From contig JAUQWW010000029.1 of NCBI GenBank assembly GCA_030834965.1, positions 1 to 62,930 of the forward strand: a stretch of DNA of 62,930 bases, in the 5' to 3' direction. The notes below the pieces were generated by a model, which was given only the letters and a program-made list of their open reading frames with translations, had not been told where the DNA came from and made no database searches. Of the stretch, positions 8,496 through 18,303 are shown one piece after another. Position numbers and translations under genes: made by a program. Source of the stretch: Gallionellaceae bacterium (GTDB lineage: Bacteria > Pseudomonadota > Gammaproteobacteria > Burkholderiales > Gallionellaceae). How positions within the stretch are numbered: the stretch's first letter is position 1; every line of letters begins with the position of its first letter.

Positions 8496-9664
8496 GATGC
8501 CCTTCCTTCTTCAGAAATCTGCCCCTGTACACTGGCTGCGGGATCCAGTTGCGGCGGCACCGGCAAGTCGTGCGGCACTTCCGGCAACGCACCTTCGCCC
8601 TTGCGATAACGGCGCAGCTGGTAGACATAGGCCAGTACTTCCGCCACGGCGGTATACAACGCTTCGGGAATGACCTGACCCAGTTCGGTATGCTTGTGCA
8701 AGGCGCGCGCCAGCGGCGGCGCTTCGAGTATGGGCACGTTGTTTTCAATGGCAATCTCGCGGATACGCGCAGCCAGCAGGTGCGAACCCTTGGCGACCAC
8801 GACAGGCGCACTCATGCCCTGTTCGTTGTAACGCAGCGCCACCGCATAGTGCGTCGGGTTGGTCACCACCACGTCGGCAGTCGGGATTTCCGCCATCATG
8901 CGGCGGCGCGCCATTTCGCGCTGCATGCTGCGGATACGCCCCTTGACCTGCGGATCGCCTTCGGATTCCTTGGCTTCCTGGCGCACCTCTTCCTTGGTCA
9001 TCTTCAGTTTCTTGTTGTGCTCCCACAGCTGGAACGGCACATCCACCGCGACAATCAGCAACATGCCGCCCATGATCGCCGCAAAAGCCATCCACATCAG
9101 ATGCCCCAGATGCGGAACCGCAATCGCTGCCGGCTGCGACACCAGCATCAGCACGGCGTCCTTGTTGTGCCAGATCGCCCATGCACCCACCCCGCCCACG
9201 ATCAGCGATTTGCCCACGGCCTTGCCCAGCTCGACCAGGCCATGAAGCGCGAACATGCGGCTCAGGCCGGCGATCGGGTTGAGTTTCGAGAATTTAGGCA
9301 GCAGCGGTTTCATGCTGAACAGCCAGCCATTCAGCAGCAAAGGGGAGAGTGCGGCGACAACCAGCAGCAGCAGCAGCAGCGGCGTAAAGGCCACCAGTGT
9401 TTCCAGGGAAAGGGTGTACAAACGCGGCAGCAGCAAGCCGGAATTGAAGGCCAGCCCCGCATCGAGCGTAAGGCCGTCGCGCAACAGCTTGGTCAGTTGG
9501 GCGGACAGCGATGAACCCATCATCCACAGCCCGCCTCCCCCCGCCAGAAGCACTGCAAACGTGGACAATTCACGCGAACGCGCAACCTGGCCCTCTTCGC
9601 GCGCCTGGTCAAGGCGCCGCTGTGAGGGCTCTTCCGTTTTTTCGAGATCGCTGTCTTCTGCCAT
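8492..9664 (-). CDS. flhB: Flagellar type III export switch protein FlhB
   Basis: The protein has 390 residues. It begins with the conserved cytoplasmic segment MAEDSDLEKTEEPSQRRLDQ, has four transmembrane helices (about 33-55, 88-112, 145-165, 187-210), and a cytoplasmic domain with the autocleavage motif NPTH at 269-272, after which FlhB switches export from rod/hook to filament substrates. The C-terminal tail is proline-rich (LPVPPQLDP). It is the first gene of the flhBAFG-fliA-motCD run. The 197 bases upstream are non-coding and contain an unusual motif shared with the motA leader (separate entry). Confidence 0.96.
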   Translation of the reverse strand: MAEDSDLEKTEEPSQRRLDQAREEGQVARSRELSTFAVLLAGGGGLWMMGSSLSAQLTKLLRDGLTLDAGLAFNSGLLLPRLYTLSLETLVAFTPLLLLLLVVAALSPLLLNGWLFSMKPLLPKFSKLNPIAGLSRMFALHGLVELGKAVGKSLIVGGVGAWAIWHNKDAVLMLVSQPAAIAVPHLGHLMWMAFAAIMGGMLLIVAVDVPFQLWEHNKKLKMTKEEVRQEAKESEGDPQVKGRIRSMQREMARRRMMAEIPTADVVVTNPTHYAVALRYNEQGMSAPVVVAKGSHLLAARIREIAIENNVPILEAPPLARALHKHTELGQVIPEALYTAVAEVLAYVYQLRRYRKGEGALPEVPHDLPVPPQLDPAASVQGQISEEGRAS

Positions 9665-9757
9665 GACAAATTACTCCATTGGTCATGGCCATTATCAGCA
9701 TTCAGCGGGAAATCAATGCGGCAAATAAGGCGGGGTTTCCGGTGTAATTCGCACCAT

Positions 9758-9783
9758 CCTGACAAGGAGGTGAAGCATCTGCC
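9758..9783 (-). other. 16S-3'-end-like motif in flhB leader, shared with motA leader
   Basis: On the minus strand, the sense strand of flhB, this reads GGCAGAT-GCT-TCACCTCCTT-GT-CAGG, about 100 nt before the flhB ATG. TCACCTCCTT is identical to the anti-Shine-Dalgarno end of 16S rRNA. Nearly the same string, without the two short insertions, occurs about 112 nt before the motA ATG (30784-30803). It could be an RNA element or the DNA site of a shared activator such as FlhDC. No gene is seen in the whole 9665-9861 interval. Confidence 0.45.
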
Positions 9784-9861
9784 AATGAAACAGCCAGAAA
9801 GTTAGATGCGGAGCAGCATGCACGGGTAAGCCGGGCTTTGCAGTCTGGCAAGCCCCGTGAT

Positions 9862-11586
9862 TTATACCGGCGGCATATCGAAGCAGGCAATAACTTCCGA
9901 CCCGTTGCCCACGTATTGCACAGAGCTGCATACCCTGTCCAGCAATGCGACGCCCCCGCAATGCAGCGTTTCAGCCGCGATCTGTTCCCTGACGCGCTGA
10001 AAATCAAATCCGTCGCCGCTGTCGCGCACGCGAATCTCCAGCTGCGCATCCCCACCGTCATACACCACCTTTTTCAGGTTGAAATCAATTTGACCGGTCT
10101 GCATGGAAGCCAGGCGACGGGTGCGCTCGTCAAGGTATTTTTCCATGCCTTCTGCATCGCGCTTCAGCGCCGAATCAAGTTTCAGCAAACCATGATCCAG
10201 TGCATTGTTGAACAGTTCCGACAGAATCAGGAATAGCTCGCCCCTGTGCTCCTTGTTTCTTTCAATCTGCAGAATCATGTCCAGCAACAGCGGCACCACA
10301 TCGAGTTTTTTCAAGTGCTGGGTGGATAAGGAGAGCGCAAACTGCCAGACAAGCTGCTCCTGCCGCCGGCCTCCATTTTGCCCCTGCCTTCCTCCTTTCC
10401 TTCGCCCCTGCCTTTGCGCTTGCCTTTGCACTTGCAGGCACCGCACCATCATCATTGCGATGTCGTCCTGGGCCGATTGCTTCCCGCTGGAAAATTCCTC
10501 GATCGCCGCGATCAAGCTTTTCCAGCGCCCGGAAGCAGGCGATGTACTGGTAATCTGCAACAGCCGTTCCAGATCAAACTGCTCGCCGCCCGTGTTCTTC
10601 AACTCGATCACGCCATCGGACAACATCAGCAGGCAGCAATCATCCTGGTCATGATTGGAATAGCATTCCACCGTAGCATCGAACTGTTCGTCCGTAAGAA
10701 TTCCCATGGCAAGGTGGCGCGGGCTGAACTGATAAACCTCATACCCTTTGGAATTCAACACCAGCGGTGGCGGGCAGCCTCCGCTCCAGACCTCGATCAT
10801 CTGGCTGTGCGGATTGATAGCGACCAGCATGGCGGCCACAAAATGATTCGTCGGCAAGGTGCCCGACACCATGTCGTTCATTTCCCGGGCAATGGCGGAA
10901 ATGCCAAATCCCTTTTCCGTCATGGAGTAGAACGGGTGTATTACCGGAACTGCCGCGAGCGCAGCAGACAATCCGTGTCCCGTGCTATCCGCCAGCAGGA
11001 GGTGCAGGCGGTTATCGGGCGTGCGCGCCATCGCGATCAGGTCGCCACAGAAATTCTCGGCGGGCTTCATGTAAAACTCCACCGCAGGGTCATGTAGCGT
11101 GTCCAGCGCGATCAGCTTCTGCATGTACCCTGCCGCGACACGCTGCTCTTCCGCGTTGCGCGCCTGAAATTCCAGCAGCAATTGGTTTTGCGCAGCCAGC
11201 TGTCTGCTAAGGCACAGGCGTTCGCCCAGTGAATCGATCTTGGCCTGCAGGATTTGAAAATTGACGGGCTTGAGCAGATAGTCATCGCCGCCTGCCTCGA
11301 TGCCGCACACTACATCCTCGGGCTGTCCCAGCGCGGTAATGAACACGATAGGCAGCCACTCGGTGGCAATGCGGCGCATTTCGCGCACCGCTTCAAGGCC
11401 GCCGATGCCCGGCATCACGACGTCCATCAGCACCACGTCCGGCTGGCACTGCCGGAACCGATCCAGCGCTTCTTCGCCGCTGCCGGCCTGTACCACGGTG
11501 TGTCCCATTTTTTCCAGCATGGCAGTCAACACCGCCAGACTGGTATTCGTGTCGTCCACTGCCAGAACACTCAGGTTTTCTTTCAT
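9862..11586 (-). CDS. Receiver - PP2C phosphatase - HATPase protein (HsbR-like partner switch)
   Basis: The 574-residue protein has three parts. Residues 1-125 form a response-regulator receiver with D11/D12 and the phosphorylation site D55. Residues about 165-385 are a PP2C/SpoIIE phosphatase with metal-ligand motifs FCGDL and LADSTGHG, ending in QDDIAMMMVR. Residues about 430-574 form a GHKL/RsbW-like kinase domain with an N-box (SELFNNALDHGL) and G1 motif (VRDSGDGFDF). A Gln/Arg/Gly-rich linker joins the last two. The start is the ATG at 11586 (MKENLSVLAVDD); a longer frame upstream looks spurious. Such proteins phosphorylate and dephosphorylate a STAS partner, encoded just upstream. The layout matches HsbR of Pseudomonas aeruginosa, which acts through HsbA and FlgM; that function here is inference. 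Confidence 0.87.
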   Translation of the reverse strand: MKENLSVLAVDDTNTSLAVLTAMLEKMGHTVVQAGSGEEALDRFRQCQPDVVLMDVVMPGIGGLEAVREMRRIATEWLPIVFITALGQPEDVVCGIEAGGDDYLLKPVNFQILQAKIDSLGERLCLSRQLAAQNQLLLEFQARNAEEQRVAAGYMQKLIALDTLHDPAVEFYMKPAENFCGDLIAMARTPDNRLHLLLADSTGHGLSAALAAVPVIHPFYSMTEKGFGISAIAREMNDMVSGTLPTNHFVAAMLVAINPHSQMIEVWSGGCPPPLVLNSKGYEVYQFSPRHLAMGILTDEQFDATVECYSNHDQDDCCLLMLSDGVIELKNTGGEQFDLERLLQITSTSPASGRWKSLIAAIEEFSSGKQSAQDDIAMMMVRCLQVQRQAQRQGRRKGGRQGQNGGRRQEQLVWQFALSLSTQHLKKLDVVPLLLDMILQIERNKEHRGELFLILSELFNNALDHGLLKLDSALKRDAEGMEKYLDERTRRLASMQTGQIDFNLKKVVYDGGDAQLEIRVRDSGDGFDFQRVREQIAAETLHCGGVALLDRVCSSVQYVGNGSEVIACFDMPPV

Positions 11587-11617
11587 GGAGGACACCGGTT
11601 TGGCTGAAAGTCCTGGC

Positions 11618-11923
11618 TCAGCAGATGGTGAACAGCTTTCGGAAGTTGGCAATATCAAGAATTTGCGCCACGGTAGGGCTCGGGCGCGACAGCACCACAG
11701 GCTTGCCCACCGCCTCTGCACGTTCACGCACCAGCAGCAGCATGCCTAGTGCAGAACTGTCCAGATACTCTACCTCAGCCAGGTCAATGTCCAGGCTGTT
11801 AATTCCGTTCTGATGCAGCAGCGGATCGTATGCCTCCTTGAAGGAACGATGCACATTGAAGTCGAATCGGCCTTTCATGTGCAATTTTGCGACTGTACCT
11901 TCTGTGGTTACTTTGATATCCAT
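11618..11923 (-). CDS. STAS-domain anti-sigma factor antagonist (HsbA-like)
   Basis: The 101-residue single-domain protein has the STAS pattern: an N-terminal strand VAKLHMKGRFDF, LDIDLAEVEYLDSSALGML with the conserved phosphorylatable Ser after the Asp, and VVLSRPSPTVAQILDIANF near the end. Proteins of this family switch partners between a kinase and an anti-sigma factor depending on phosphorylation of that serine. The gene is followed 31 bases later by the receiver-PP2C-kinase gene, its likely regulator, and lies 13 bases after cheB, so it is part of the chemotaxis operon. The target could be FlgM, as shown for HsbA in Pseudomonas, or a c-di-GMP enzyme; the sequence does not decide. Confidence 0.88.
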   Translation of the reverse strand: MDIKVTTEGTVAKLHMKGRFDFNVHRSFKEAYDPLLHQNGINSLDIDLAEVEYLDSSALGMLLLVRERAEAVGKPVVLSRPSPTVAQILDIANFRKLFTIC

Positions 11924-11936
11924 GTGCCCTCCTTTA

Positions 11937-13025
11937 TTAGACCCTATTCCCCATGCCGCCGCTCCCCATCAGTCTGCTCAAGACACGTTGCGTCATTTCC
12001 TGGATCGGAACCACCTCATCTACCGCGCCGACTGCAATGGCTTCACGCGGCATGCCAAACACCACGCAAGTCGCTTCGTCCTGCGCCAGATTATAAGCCC
12101 CTGCCTGGCGCATCTCCAGCATGCCGATGGCGCCGTCCTTGCCCATCCCGGTCAGCATCACGCCTATGACGTTCTTGCCTGCATGCTGCGCGGCCGAACG
12201 GAACAGCACCTCCACCGAAGGCCGATGATGATTGACCGGCGCCGCCTGGCTTAGCTCGGTGATGTAATTGGCCCCGCTGCGCTTGAGCAGCAGATGCGAA
12301 TGTCCCGGCGCAATATAGGCATGGCCGGGCAAGACCCGCTCGTTATTCTCCGCTTCCCTGACGTTGATCTTGCACAAGCCGTCCAGGCGGTTGGCAAAGG
12401 ACTTGGTGAACGCCTCCGGCATATGCTGCGCGATCAGAATCCCCGGTGCGTCGGCAGGCATTCTGATCAGGAATTCCTTGATTGCCTCGGTGCCGCCGGT
12501 GGACGAACCCACCACGATGACCTTCTCGGTGGTGGAGATACGACTGCCCAATACCGGCAACGCCTCGATCGGTTTATGCGCCTCCTGCGAGCGTGGGCGC
12601 AGTTTCGTTTTGTATGCGACCCGGATTTTTTCCGCAATCTCGTCGGCATAACCCTGTATGCCTTCGGCAATACCCAGCTTGGGCTTGGGCAGAAAATCCA
12701 CTGCGCCCAGTTCCAGCGCACGCAATGCCGCATCGGAACCGCGCTCGGTCAGGCTGGAAATCATCAGAACCGGCATGGGGTGCAGGCGCATCAGTTTTTC
12801 CAGGAAAGTGAGGCCGTCCATCTGCGGCATTTCCACGTCCAGCGTCAACACGTCCGGATTGAGCGTCTTGATCATCTCCCGCGCCTGCAGCGGATTCGCC
12901 GCCGCACCTACAGCATCCAGATCCGGATAGCTGTTGATGACTTCCTTGAGGATGCTGCGTATCAGCGCCGAATCGTCAATGATCAGCACCCTGATTTTGC
13001 GTTGTGGTACAGCGTTATCTGTCAT
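11937..13025 (-). CDS. cheB: Chemotaxis methylesterase/glutaminase CheB
   Basis: The 362-residue protein has a receiver domain at 11-130 with D17/D18 and phosphoacceptor D63, a linker, then the methylesterase domain from about 165. The catalytic triad positions are visible: S175 in GSSTGG, H201 in IAQHMP, and the Asp of LTGMGKDG near residue 297. CheB removes methyl groups from chemoreceptors and can deamidate glutamines; phosphorylation by CheA activates it. It sits downstream of cheR and cheD, completing the adaptation set. Between cheD and cheB is a 102-base gap holding a perfect 7-bp stem-loop. Confidence 0.96.
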   Translation of the reverse strand: MTDNAVPQRKIRVLIIDDSALIRSILKEVINSYPDLDAVGAAANPLQAREMIKTLNPDVLTLDVEMPQMDGLTFLEKLMRLHPMPVLMISSLTERGSDAALRALELGAVDFLPKPKLGIAEGIQGYADEIAEKIRVAYKTKLRPRSQEAHKPIEALPVLGSRISTTEKVIVVGSSTGGTEAIKEFLIRMPADAPGILIAQHMPEAFTKSFANRLDGLCKINVREAENNERVLPGHAYIAPGHSHLLLKRSGANYITELSQAAPVNHHRPSVEVLFRSAAQHAGKNVIGVMLTGMGKDGAIGMLEMRQAGAYNLAQDEATCVVFGMPREAIAVGAVDEVVPIQEMTQRVLSRLMGSGGMGNRV

Positions 13026-13055
13026 GAAAAAACCCTGTAAGCCAGGCTGGCGGCC

Positions 13056-13081
13056 GCATCGCGAGACGCTTTAGGCGATGC
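13056..13081 (-). other. Stem-loop between cheD and cheB
   Basis: GCATCGC (13056-13062) and GCGATGC (13075-13081) form a perfect 7-bp stem with a 12-nt loop in the cheD-cheB gap. No T-tract follows on the minus strand, so it is more likely an mRNA processing or stability structure than a terminator. Confidence 0.35.
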
Positions 13082-13127
13082 AGCGTCGTGTAATATTGCG
13101 CCCTTGGGCACAAGCCAGCATCAGCAA

Positions 13128-13742
13128 TCAAAAAAGCTCCACATCGCCCTGCACATCCGCCACCCTGAGGCGTGAACTGTAGACTTGCTCGCGCTCGATG
13201 ATGGTGTCGTTGTGTGCGTTGCGCAGGCTCTTCACCAGAACCTTGCCGGTACGCGGGAAAAAATAAACCTTGCGCGGGTAAATATCGAGCATGTCCTGCG
13301 CGACGACTGCAATATTCTCGGTACGCAAGTAATTCAGAACAAACTCAGCGTTGCGCTCACCCACATTCCCCACCGTAAAACCCCGCAGCACCTTGCCGCC
13401 GCCAAACACCTTGGCCTCCAGATTGCCGCGTTTGGCGCCCATCTTGAGCAACTCGTTGATCATCTTTTCCATGGCATAAGTGCCATACCGTGTCGATGAA
13501 CTCAACAAATCGCCGCCTTCGCGTTTATCATCCGGCAGCATGAAATGGTTCATGCCGCCGATGCCGCCGACAGGGTCACGAATACAGGCCGCGACACATG
13601 AGCCCAGCACAGTCACCATCATCATGTCGCGCGCCGTCACATAATATTCACCCGGCATTATTTTTGCGGCCTCAATCTCAAAACTTCTGTCATAGTAAAT
13701 ATTGGGGGAAATGATTTCTTCATAATCCGCGTGCGTGGTCAT
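13128..13742 (-). CDS. cheD: Chemoreceptor glutamine deamidase CheD
   Basis: The protein has 204 residues. CheD deamidates glutamines in chemoreceptors and in some species interacts with CheC or CheX. The active-site segment is present: VTVLGSCVAACIRD with the catalytic cysteine, followed by GGMNHFMLPD with the catalytic histidine, then RYGTYAMEKMINEL and the VFGGGKVL loop. The start is ATG at 13742, 15 bases after cheR. It lies between cheR and cheB, and no cheC or cheX is visible in the window, so CheD probably acts as a simple receptor-maturation enzyme. Confidence 0.95.
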   Translation of the reverse strand: MTTHADYEEIISPNIYYDRSFEIEAAKIMPGEYYVTARDMMMVTVLGSCVAACIRDPVGGIGGMNHFMLPDDKREGGDLLSSSTRYGTYAMEKMINELLKMGAKRGNLEAKVFGGGKVLRGFTVGNVGERNAEFVLNYLRTENIAVVAQDMLDIYPRKVYFFPRTGKVLVKSLRNAHNDTIIEREQVYSSRLRVADVQGDVELF

Positions 13743-13757
13743 TTCGTTTCCATGCGC

Positions 13758-14768
13758 TTAAAGCTTGCCCAGACGGCCTCTGGGCAGCAGCGATCCATGC
13801 GCCTGAGATGGTTCGGATGATTTTGCTGCGGGCGACTCCACACTAGTTCCCGCCCGCAAAGAATCATGTGCCTTTGCTACTGATGATTCCCCACGAGCTG
13901 CAGCACGTATCGGATCGCGTGGCTTTGTTGCGAGTTCATACACCGTCTTGCCGCGCAACCTGAAATATTCCTCCGCATGGTAGAAACTTTCCGAATGGCC
14001 GGCAAACAGCAGGCCATCGGCGCGCAGCAATGGCACGAATTTTTTCAATATTGCAAGTTGCGTAGCCTTGTCGAAATAAATCATCACATTCCGGCAAAAG
14101 ATTGCGTCCAGCGGCGAGCGTATCGGCCAACTATTGTCCAGCAGGTTCAACTTGCGGAAAGTAATCATGTCGCGCAACTCTTGGCGCACCTTGACATACC
14201 CTGCCTGCTTGCCTGTGCCGCGCAAGAAGAAACGCTTGACCAAATCCGGCTCAAGCTTGGCTACCCGCTCTTCCGGATAGACACCCGCCTCGGCTGTCGC
14301 CAGCACATTGGTATCGAGATCAGTCGCGATAATGCTTACTGGGGGCGTGTAACTGCCAAATGCGTCCACCGCAGTCATCGCTATGGAATAGGGTTCCTCG
14401 CCGGTGGACGAGGCAGAACACCAGATGGAGAAGTGCTCTCTATGTTTATGCCTGGTCATGTGCTCGGCGAGTATCGGAAAGTGATGCGGCTCGCGAAAGA
14501 ACGACGTCAGATTGGTGGTCAATGAATTGGTGAAAGCCTGCCATTCCGCCTCATCGTTGCGCTCCAGCAAACCGAGATACTCCTCAAACGAGCCGATACC
14601 GGTGGCGCGCAGGCGCCGCGACAGGCGGCTGTACACCAGCTCCTGTTTGCTATCGCTCAGGGAGATTCCGGCATAGTCATAAATCAGCTTGCGCACACGC
14701 TGAAAATCCTGCGAAGTGAATTTAAATTCACGTCCGCTTTTATCCCTGAAATTCTCTTCGTTTGTCAC
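13758..14768 (-). CDS. cheR: Chemotaxis methyltransferase CheR
   Basis: The 336-residue protein transfers methyl groups from S-adenosylmethionine to glutamates of chemoreceptors. It has the all-helical N-domain (FQRVRKLIYDYAGISLSDSK, YSRLSRRLR), the NSLTTNLTSFFREPHHF motif, and the SAM-binding core (FSIWCSASSTGEEPYSIAM, IIATDLDTNVL, DAIFCRNVMIYFD, FAGHSESF). The C-terminal 50 residues are a Ser/Ala/Arg-rich extension not needed for catalysis. The start is a GTG at 14768 with a poorly spaced AAGG, so it is less certain. It is followed by cheD, and the upstream receptor gene ends in a plausible CheR-docking peptide. Confidence 0.94.
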   Translation of the reverse strand: MTNEENFRDKSGREFKFTSQDFQRVRKLIYDYAGISLSDSKQELVYSRLSRRLRATGIGSFEEYLGLLERNDEAEWQAFTNSLTTNLTSFFREPHHFPILAEHMTRHKHREHFSIWCSASSTGEEPYSIAMTAVDAFGSYTPPVSIIATDLDTNVLATAEAGVYPEERVAKLEPDLVKRFFLRGTGKQAGYVKVRQELRDMITFRKLNLLDNSWPIRSPLDAIFCRNVMIYFDKATQLAILKKFVPLLRADGLLFAGHSESFYHAEEYFRLRGKTVYELATKPRDPIRAAARGESSVAKAHDSLRAGTSVESPAAKSSEPSQAHGSLLPRGRLGKL

Positions 14769-14845
14769 ACCTTATCAAGCCTCACGTAATCCATATTCAG
14801 ATGCCGGCAACAGCTGACCAAGCCGGAATCGCGATAAGAGCAAAC

Positions 14846-17698
14846 CTAGAATTCCTTCCACTCTTCTTCGTCATGTGCCTTGCCAGCCTTGGGCTGCACC
14901 TTGCCGGCTTTCGGTGTTGCCTTAACCACCTTATGCGCAGGCTGCTCAATCTGACGGCGCGCACCGTGCGTGCTCTGCGCCAGCGCACGCTGTCCTGTGC
15001 GCGCTGCCGTCTCACCGGCCAGGCGGAACGTGCTGATCAGGCCGGAAAGTTGCTGCGCCTGCTCCTCGAGCGACTCAGCCGCAGCTGCGGCCTGCTCTAC
15101 CAAGGCTGCATTCTGTTGCGTCACATCATCCATCTGGGTAATGGCCTGATTGACCTGCTCGATGCCAGAGCTCTGTTCGACAGAGGCTGCGCTGATTTCC
15201 GCCATGATGTCGGTGACGCGCTTGACCGAACTGACGACCTCATCCATGGTCTTGCCGGCCTTGTCCACCAGATCGGTGCCCACCTTGACTTTGTCCACAG
15301 AGTCGTTGATCAGCGTCTTGATTTCCTTCGCCGCTGCGGCGGAGCGCTGCGCCAGGTTGCGCACTTCGGAAGCGACCACTGCGAAACCGCGCCCCTGCTC
15401 ACCCGCACGCGCGGCTTCGACCGCTGCATTCAGCGCCAGGATGTTGGTCTGGAACGCGATGCCGTCGATCACGCTGATGATGTCCACGATTTTCTTGGAA
15501 CTTTCGCTGATCGAGGACATGGTATCCACCACCTGGCCGACCACTTCTCCGCCCCTGATCGCGATGTCGGATGCGCCTGACGCAAGCTGATTGGCCTGCT
15601 TGGCATTCTCGGCATTCTGCTTCACGGTGGCCGTCAGCTCTTCCATGCTGGCTGCCGTTTCTTCCAGGCTGGACGCCTGCTCTTCAGTGCGCTGCGACAG
15701 ATCGGTGTTGCCCGAGGCAATCTCCTTGGAAGCGGTGTTGATCGTGTCGGCTGCTTCCTTGATGTGGCCGATCACCTCGGTGAGCTGCTCCACCGTGGTG
15801 TTGGAATCGTCCTTGAGCCTGCCGAAGGTGCCGTGGTATTCGTTGGTAATTTTCTCGGTCAGATCGCCCTTGGCCAGCGCCCCCAGCACGCGCACCACCT
15901 CATTGAGGCTGGCCTCGCTGGTCTGGGTAAGCTTGTTCATGCCATCACCCAGCTGCCTGAAGAAGCCGGTCTTGCCGGTCATGTCCATGCGGCGGCTGAA
16001 ATCACCCAGCACTGCGCCTTCAACAATGGTGGCAATTTCCTTCTCAGCTGCGACTTCCAGCGTGCGGTCATTCCATTCGACCACCGATCCAAGGCGCTCG
16101 CCATTCTGGTTGATGACTGGGTTGGCAGCCAGCGCAAACGTGCGCCCGCCTATCACGACTTCCGCACGGTGCGTGCTGGTAAAGTTAGCCAGCAATTGCT
16201 TCTGGTGCGCCGGGTTTTTGTGAAAACTGTCTATGTTCGAGCCTTTCAGGGCGGTCCGGTTGAAATTCGGCAGGTCCTTGCGGATGTCGTTCTCGGCAAT
16301 CTTGAACATCTCCTCAATTGACCGGTTCATGTAGATGATCTGACGATCGTTGTCGGCAATCATCACGCTGGTCGCGACATTATCCAGCGCAATTTGAATA
16401 CGCAGCGCTTCATTGGCGACGCGCCTGGATTCATTCACATCGAAGCCCAACTTGATTTGCATGGATTGCAGAGCGCTTAGCACCTTACCAATCTCATCAT
16501 GATTGTCGATTTTGATTTTGCTGTCGTACTTGCCATCTGCGATTTTGCTGAAATAGTCGATCGCTCTTTGCAGCGGAGCCACAATGGCGCGAATCAGCAT
16601 AAAGCCGATAAAGACAGACAGCAAAATGCCAATCGTGATCGCAACGATTGAAGAATTACGAATGGACTTGAAACTGGATTGCGCCTTGTCAAATTCGTCC
16701 TTGGCAACCGCGCCCTGGAGCTCGATCAGCTTGAATATAGTTTCCCGCGCGATGCTGTATTTGGGGCCAGCATCCTTTGCGGCATTCTCCCTGGCGGCAA
16801 CAAAATTTCCCACGCTTGCAGCGTTCATCGTGATATTGCGCGATTCCTGATAGGACTTCCATTGCTGGGTAAAGTTATCCGCCAGCTGTTTTTCTTCGGG
16901 GGTAAGGGTGGTTGCTGTGTATTTCGTCCACAGCTCGGCGATTTCCTGATCCCGCTGCTGTGTCTTGCTGATGGCATCCTTGACCACATCCTCGCTGCTG
17001 GCGTTGGATGCAGTCACTGCATTCAGCCGAACCAGGTTGATCTTGTCGATGATCTTGCCCAAATCCATCAGCGGAACAGTGCGATCCTCATAGACGGTTT
17101 GCAAGCCCGCATTTGACTGACTGATGCCGTACAGACCATACAGACCAATTCCGGCCAACAACGCCGACATGAAGCATATGACAAAGATCAGGCGCGCCCT
17201 GATACTCATGTTCCTGAACAAATTCACATTGGTCAGGATTCCGGACTTAACGATTTTGCCATTCTGGATCTTCAGGTTGCCGGCATGCCCCTCACGAAAC
17301 AGCCGGTACACCCGCTCTGCCGCTTCCACCTCCGCACGCGATGATGGCTTGCCGCGCACCGACATATATCCGACGAGATGCCCGCCCTCATAGATCGGTG
17401 TGGCATTTGCCAGCACCCAGTAGTAGTCGCCGTTCTTGCAGCGGTTCTTCACCAGGCCACTCCACGGCCTGCCTGCCTTCAACGTGGTCCAGAAATCGGC
17501 AAATGCCTCCATCGGCATATCCGGGTGACGCACGATGTTTTGCGGCTGACCAATCAGCTCTGCCTCGGTAAAACCGCTGATACGCTTGAAATCCTCATTG
17601 ACATAGGTAATGACGCCTTTCAGGTCAGTTTTGGATACGATGGAATCGCTATCTGTCAGCGCATACTCGTTGTTCGTTACCGGCAAGTTATTGCGCAT
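14846..17698 (-). CDS. Aer-like PAS chemoreceptor with CheR/CheB tether
   Basis: The 950-residue methyl-accepting chemotaxis protein has, in order: an N-terminal cytoplasmic PAS domain (20-115) with the Aer-type NIVRHPDMP motif at 54-62 and [12 protein letters not shown]1 at 168-190; a four-helix periplasmic bundle (about 195-345); TM2 around 350-372; HAMP; a second PAS (about 440-545); a HAMP-like helical segment; and the signalling domain with the [21 protein letters not shown] hairpin tip. The extreme C-terminus is EWKEF, matching the W-x-x-F logic of the NWETF tether that binds CheR and CheB in E. coli receptors. An Aer-type PAS suggests FAD-based redox or energy taxis. The gene lies between cheW and cheR. 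Confidence 0.93.
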   Translation of the reverse strand: MRNNLPVTNNEYALTDSDSIVSKTDLKGVITYVNEDFKRISGFTEAELIGQPQNIVRHPDMPMEAFADFWTTLKAGRPWSGLVKNRCKNGDYYWVLANATPIYEGGHLVGYMSVRGKPSSRAEVEAAERVYRLFREGHAGNLKIQNGKIVKSGILTNVNLFRNMSIRARLIFVICFMSALLAGIGLYGLYGISQSNAGLQTVYEDRTVPLMDLGKIIDKINLVRLNAVTASNASSEDVVKDAISKTQQRDQEIAELWTKYTATTLTPEEKQLADNFTQQWKSYQESRNITMNAASVGNFVAARENAAKDAGPKYSIARETIFKLIELQGAVAKDEFDKAQSSFKSIRNSSIVAITIGILLSVFIGFMLIRAIVAPLQRAIDYFSKIADGKYDSKIKIDNHDEIGKVLSALQSMQIKLGFDVNESRRVANEALRIQIALDNVATSVMIADNDRQIIYMNRSIEEMFKIAENDIRKDLPNFNRTALKGSNIDSFHKNPAHQKQLLANFTSTHRAEVVIGGRTFALAANPVINQNGERLGSVVEWNDRTLEVAAEKEIATIVEGAVLGDFSRRMDMTGKTGFFRQLGDGMNKLTQTSEASLNEVVRVLGALAKGDLTEKITNEYHGTFGRLKDDSNTTVEQLTEVIGHIKEAADTINTASKEIASGNTDLSQRTEEQASSLEETAASMEELTATVKQNAENAKQANQLASGASDIAIRGGEVVGQVVDTMSSISESSKKIVDIISVIDGIAFQTNILALNAAVEAARAGEQGRGFAVVASEVRNLAQRSAAAAKEIKTLINDSVDKVKVGTDLVDKAGKTMDEVVSSVKRVTDIMAEISAASVEQSSGIEQVNQAITQMDDVTQQNAALVEQAAAAAESLEEQAQQLSGLISTFRLAGETAARTGQRALAQSTHGARRQIEQPAHKVVKATPKAGKVQPKAGKAHDEEEWKEF

Positions 17699-17738
17699 AA
17701 TCGCACCTCCCCATAGGCGTTTGGAATCTTCGGATTGC

Positions 17739-18227
17739 TCAGGCTGCTGTTACTTCGTCCACCAACGCCATCTCGCTGCTGCTCATCAATTTTTCGATAT
17801 CGACCAGAATCAGCATGCGCTCATCCACCGTGCCCAGCCCGATGATGTAGCGTGTATCCAGCGCCGACGAAAGTACAGGCGCGGGCTTGATTTGCTCCGG
17901 CAGCAGCGTCAGGACGTCGGACACGCTGTCGACCACGATGCCCACGACACGGCTACCGAGATTCAGGATGATCACCACGGTGAACTGGTCGTACTCGACC
18001 GAGCCCAGGTTGAACTTGATGCGCAGATCGACGATTGGCACGATCAGTCCGCGCAGATTGATGACGCCTTTGATGAAGGGAGGAGTGTTTGCAATCACGG
18101 TCACGGCGTCATAACCGCGTATCTCCTGAACCTTGAGGATATCCATGCCATATTCCTCGTTGCCCAGCGTGAAGGTTAAAAATTCGCCGCCCGCCGCCCC
18201 GCTTGCTGCTGTATTTTCAGTTGCCAT
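17739..18227 (-). CDS. cheW: Chemotaxis coupling protein CheW
   Basis: The 162-residue protein joins chemoreceptors to CheA in the signalling array. The CheW fold is clear after a short Ala/Gly-rich N-terminus: [25 protein letters not shown], then [22 protein letters not shown] with the conserved Arg of the receptor-binding site, [12 protein letters not shown], and [20 protein letters not shown]. It lies between the cheA at 18.3-20.2 kb and the Aer-like receptor, and is the only stand-alone cheW in the window; the two CheV proteins supply additional coupling domains. Confidence 0.96.
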   Translation of the reverse strand: MATENTAASGAAGGEFLTFTLGNEEYGMDILKVQEIRGYDAVTVIANTPPFIKGVINLRGLIVPIVDLRIKFNLGSVEYDQFTVVIILNLGSRVVGIVVDSVSDVLTLLPEQIKPAPVLSSALDTRYIIGLGTVDERMLILVDIEKLMSSSEMALVDEVTAA

Positions 18228-18303
18228 TTTCTTTCCCCGGTTCCTGAGTTACGCCATTATTCTTGCGGGTTGGGCAACGCAGCGCCCTTCCTGCAAACCC
18301 CGT

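Noticed and set aside
6849-8609. 586-codon open frame on the plus strand within flhA
   Set aside because: His/Gln/Arg-rich shadow of the well-supported flhA frame, common in GC-rich DNA; no start signal.
9665-9861. Short gene upstream of flhB following AAGGAGGTGA
   Set aside because: The only ATG after the motif opens a six-codon frame; judged a regulatory interval instead.
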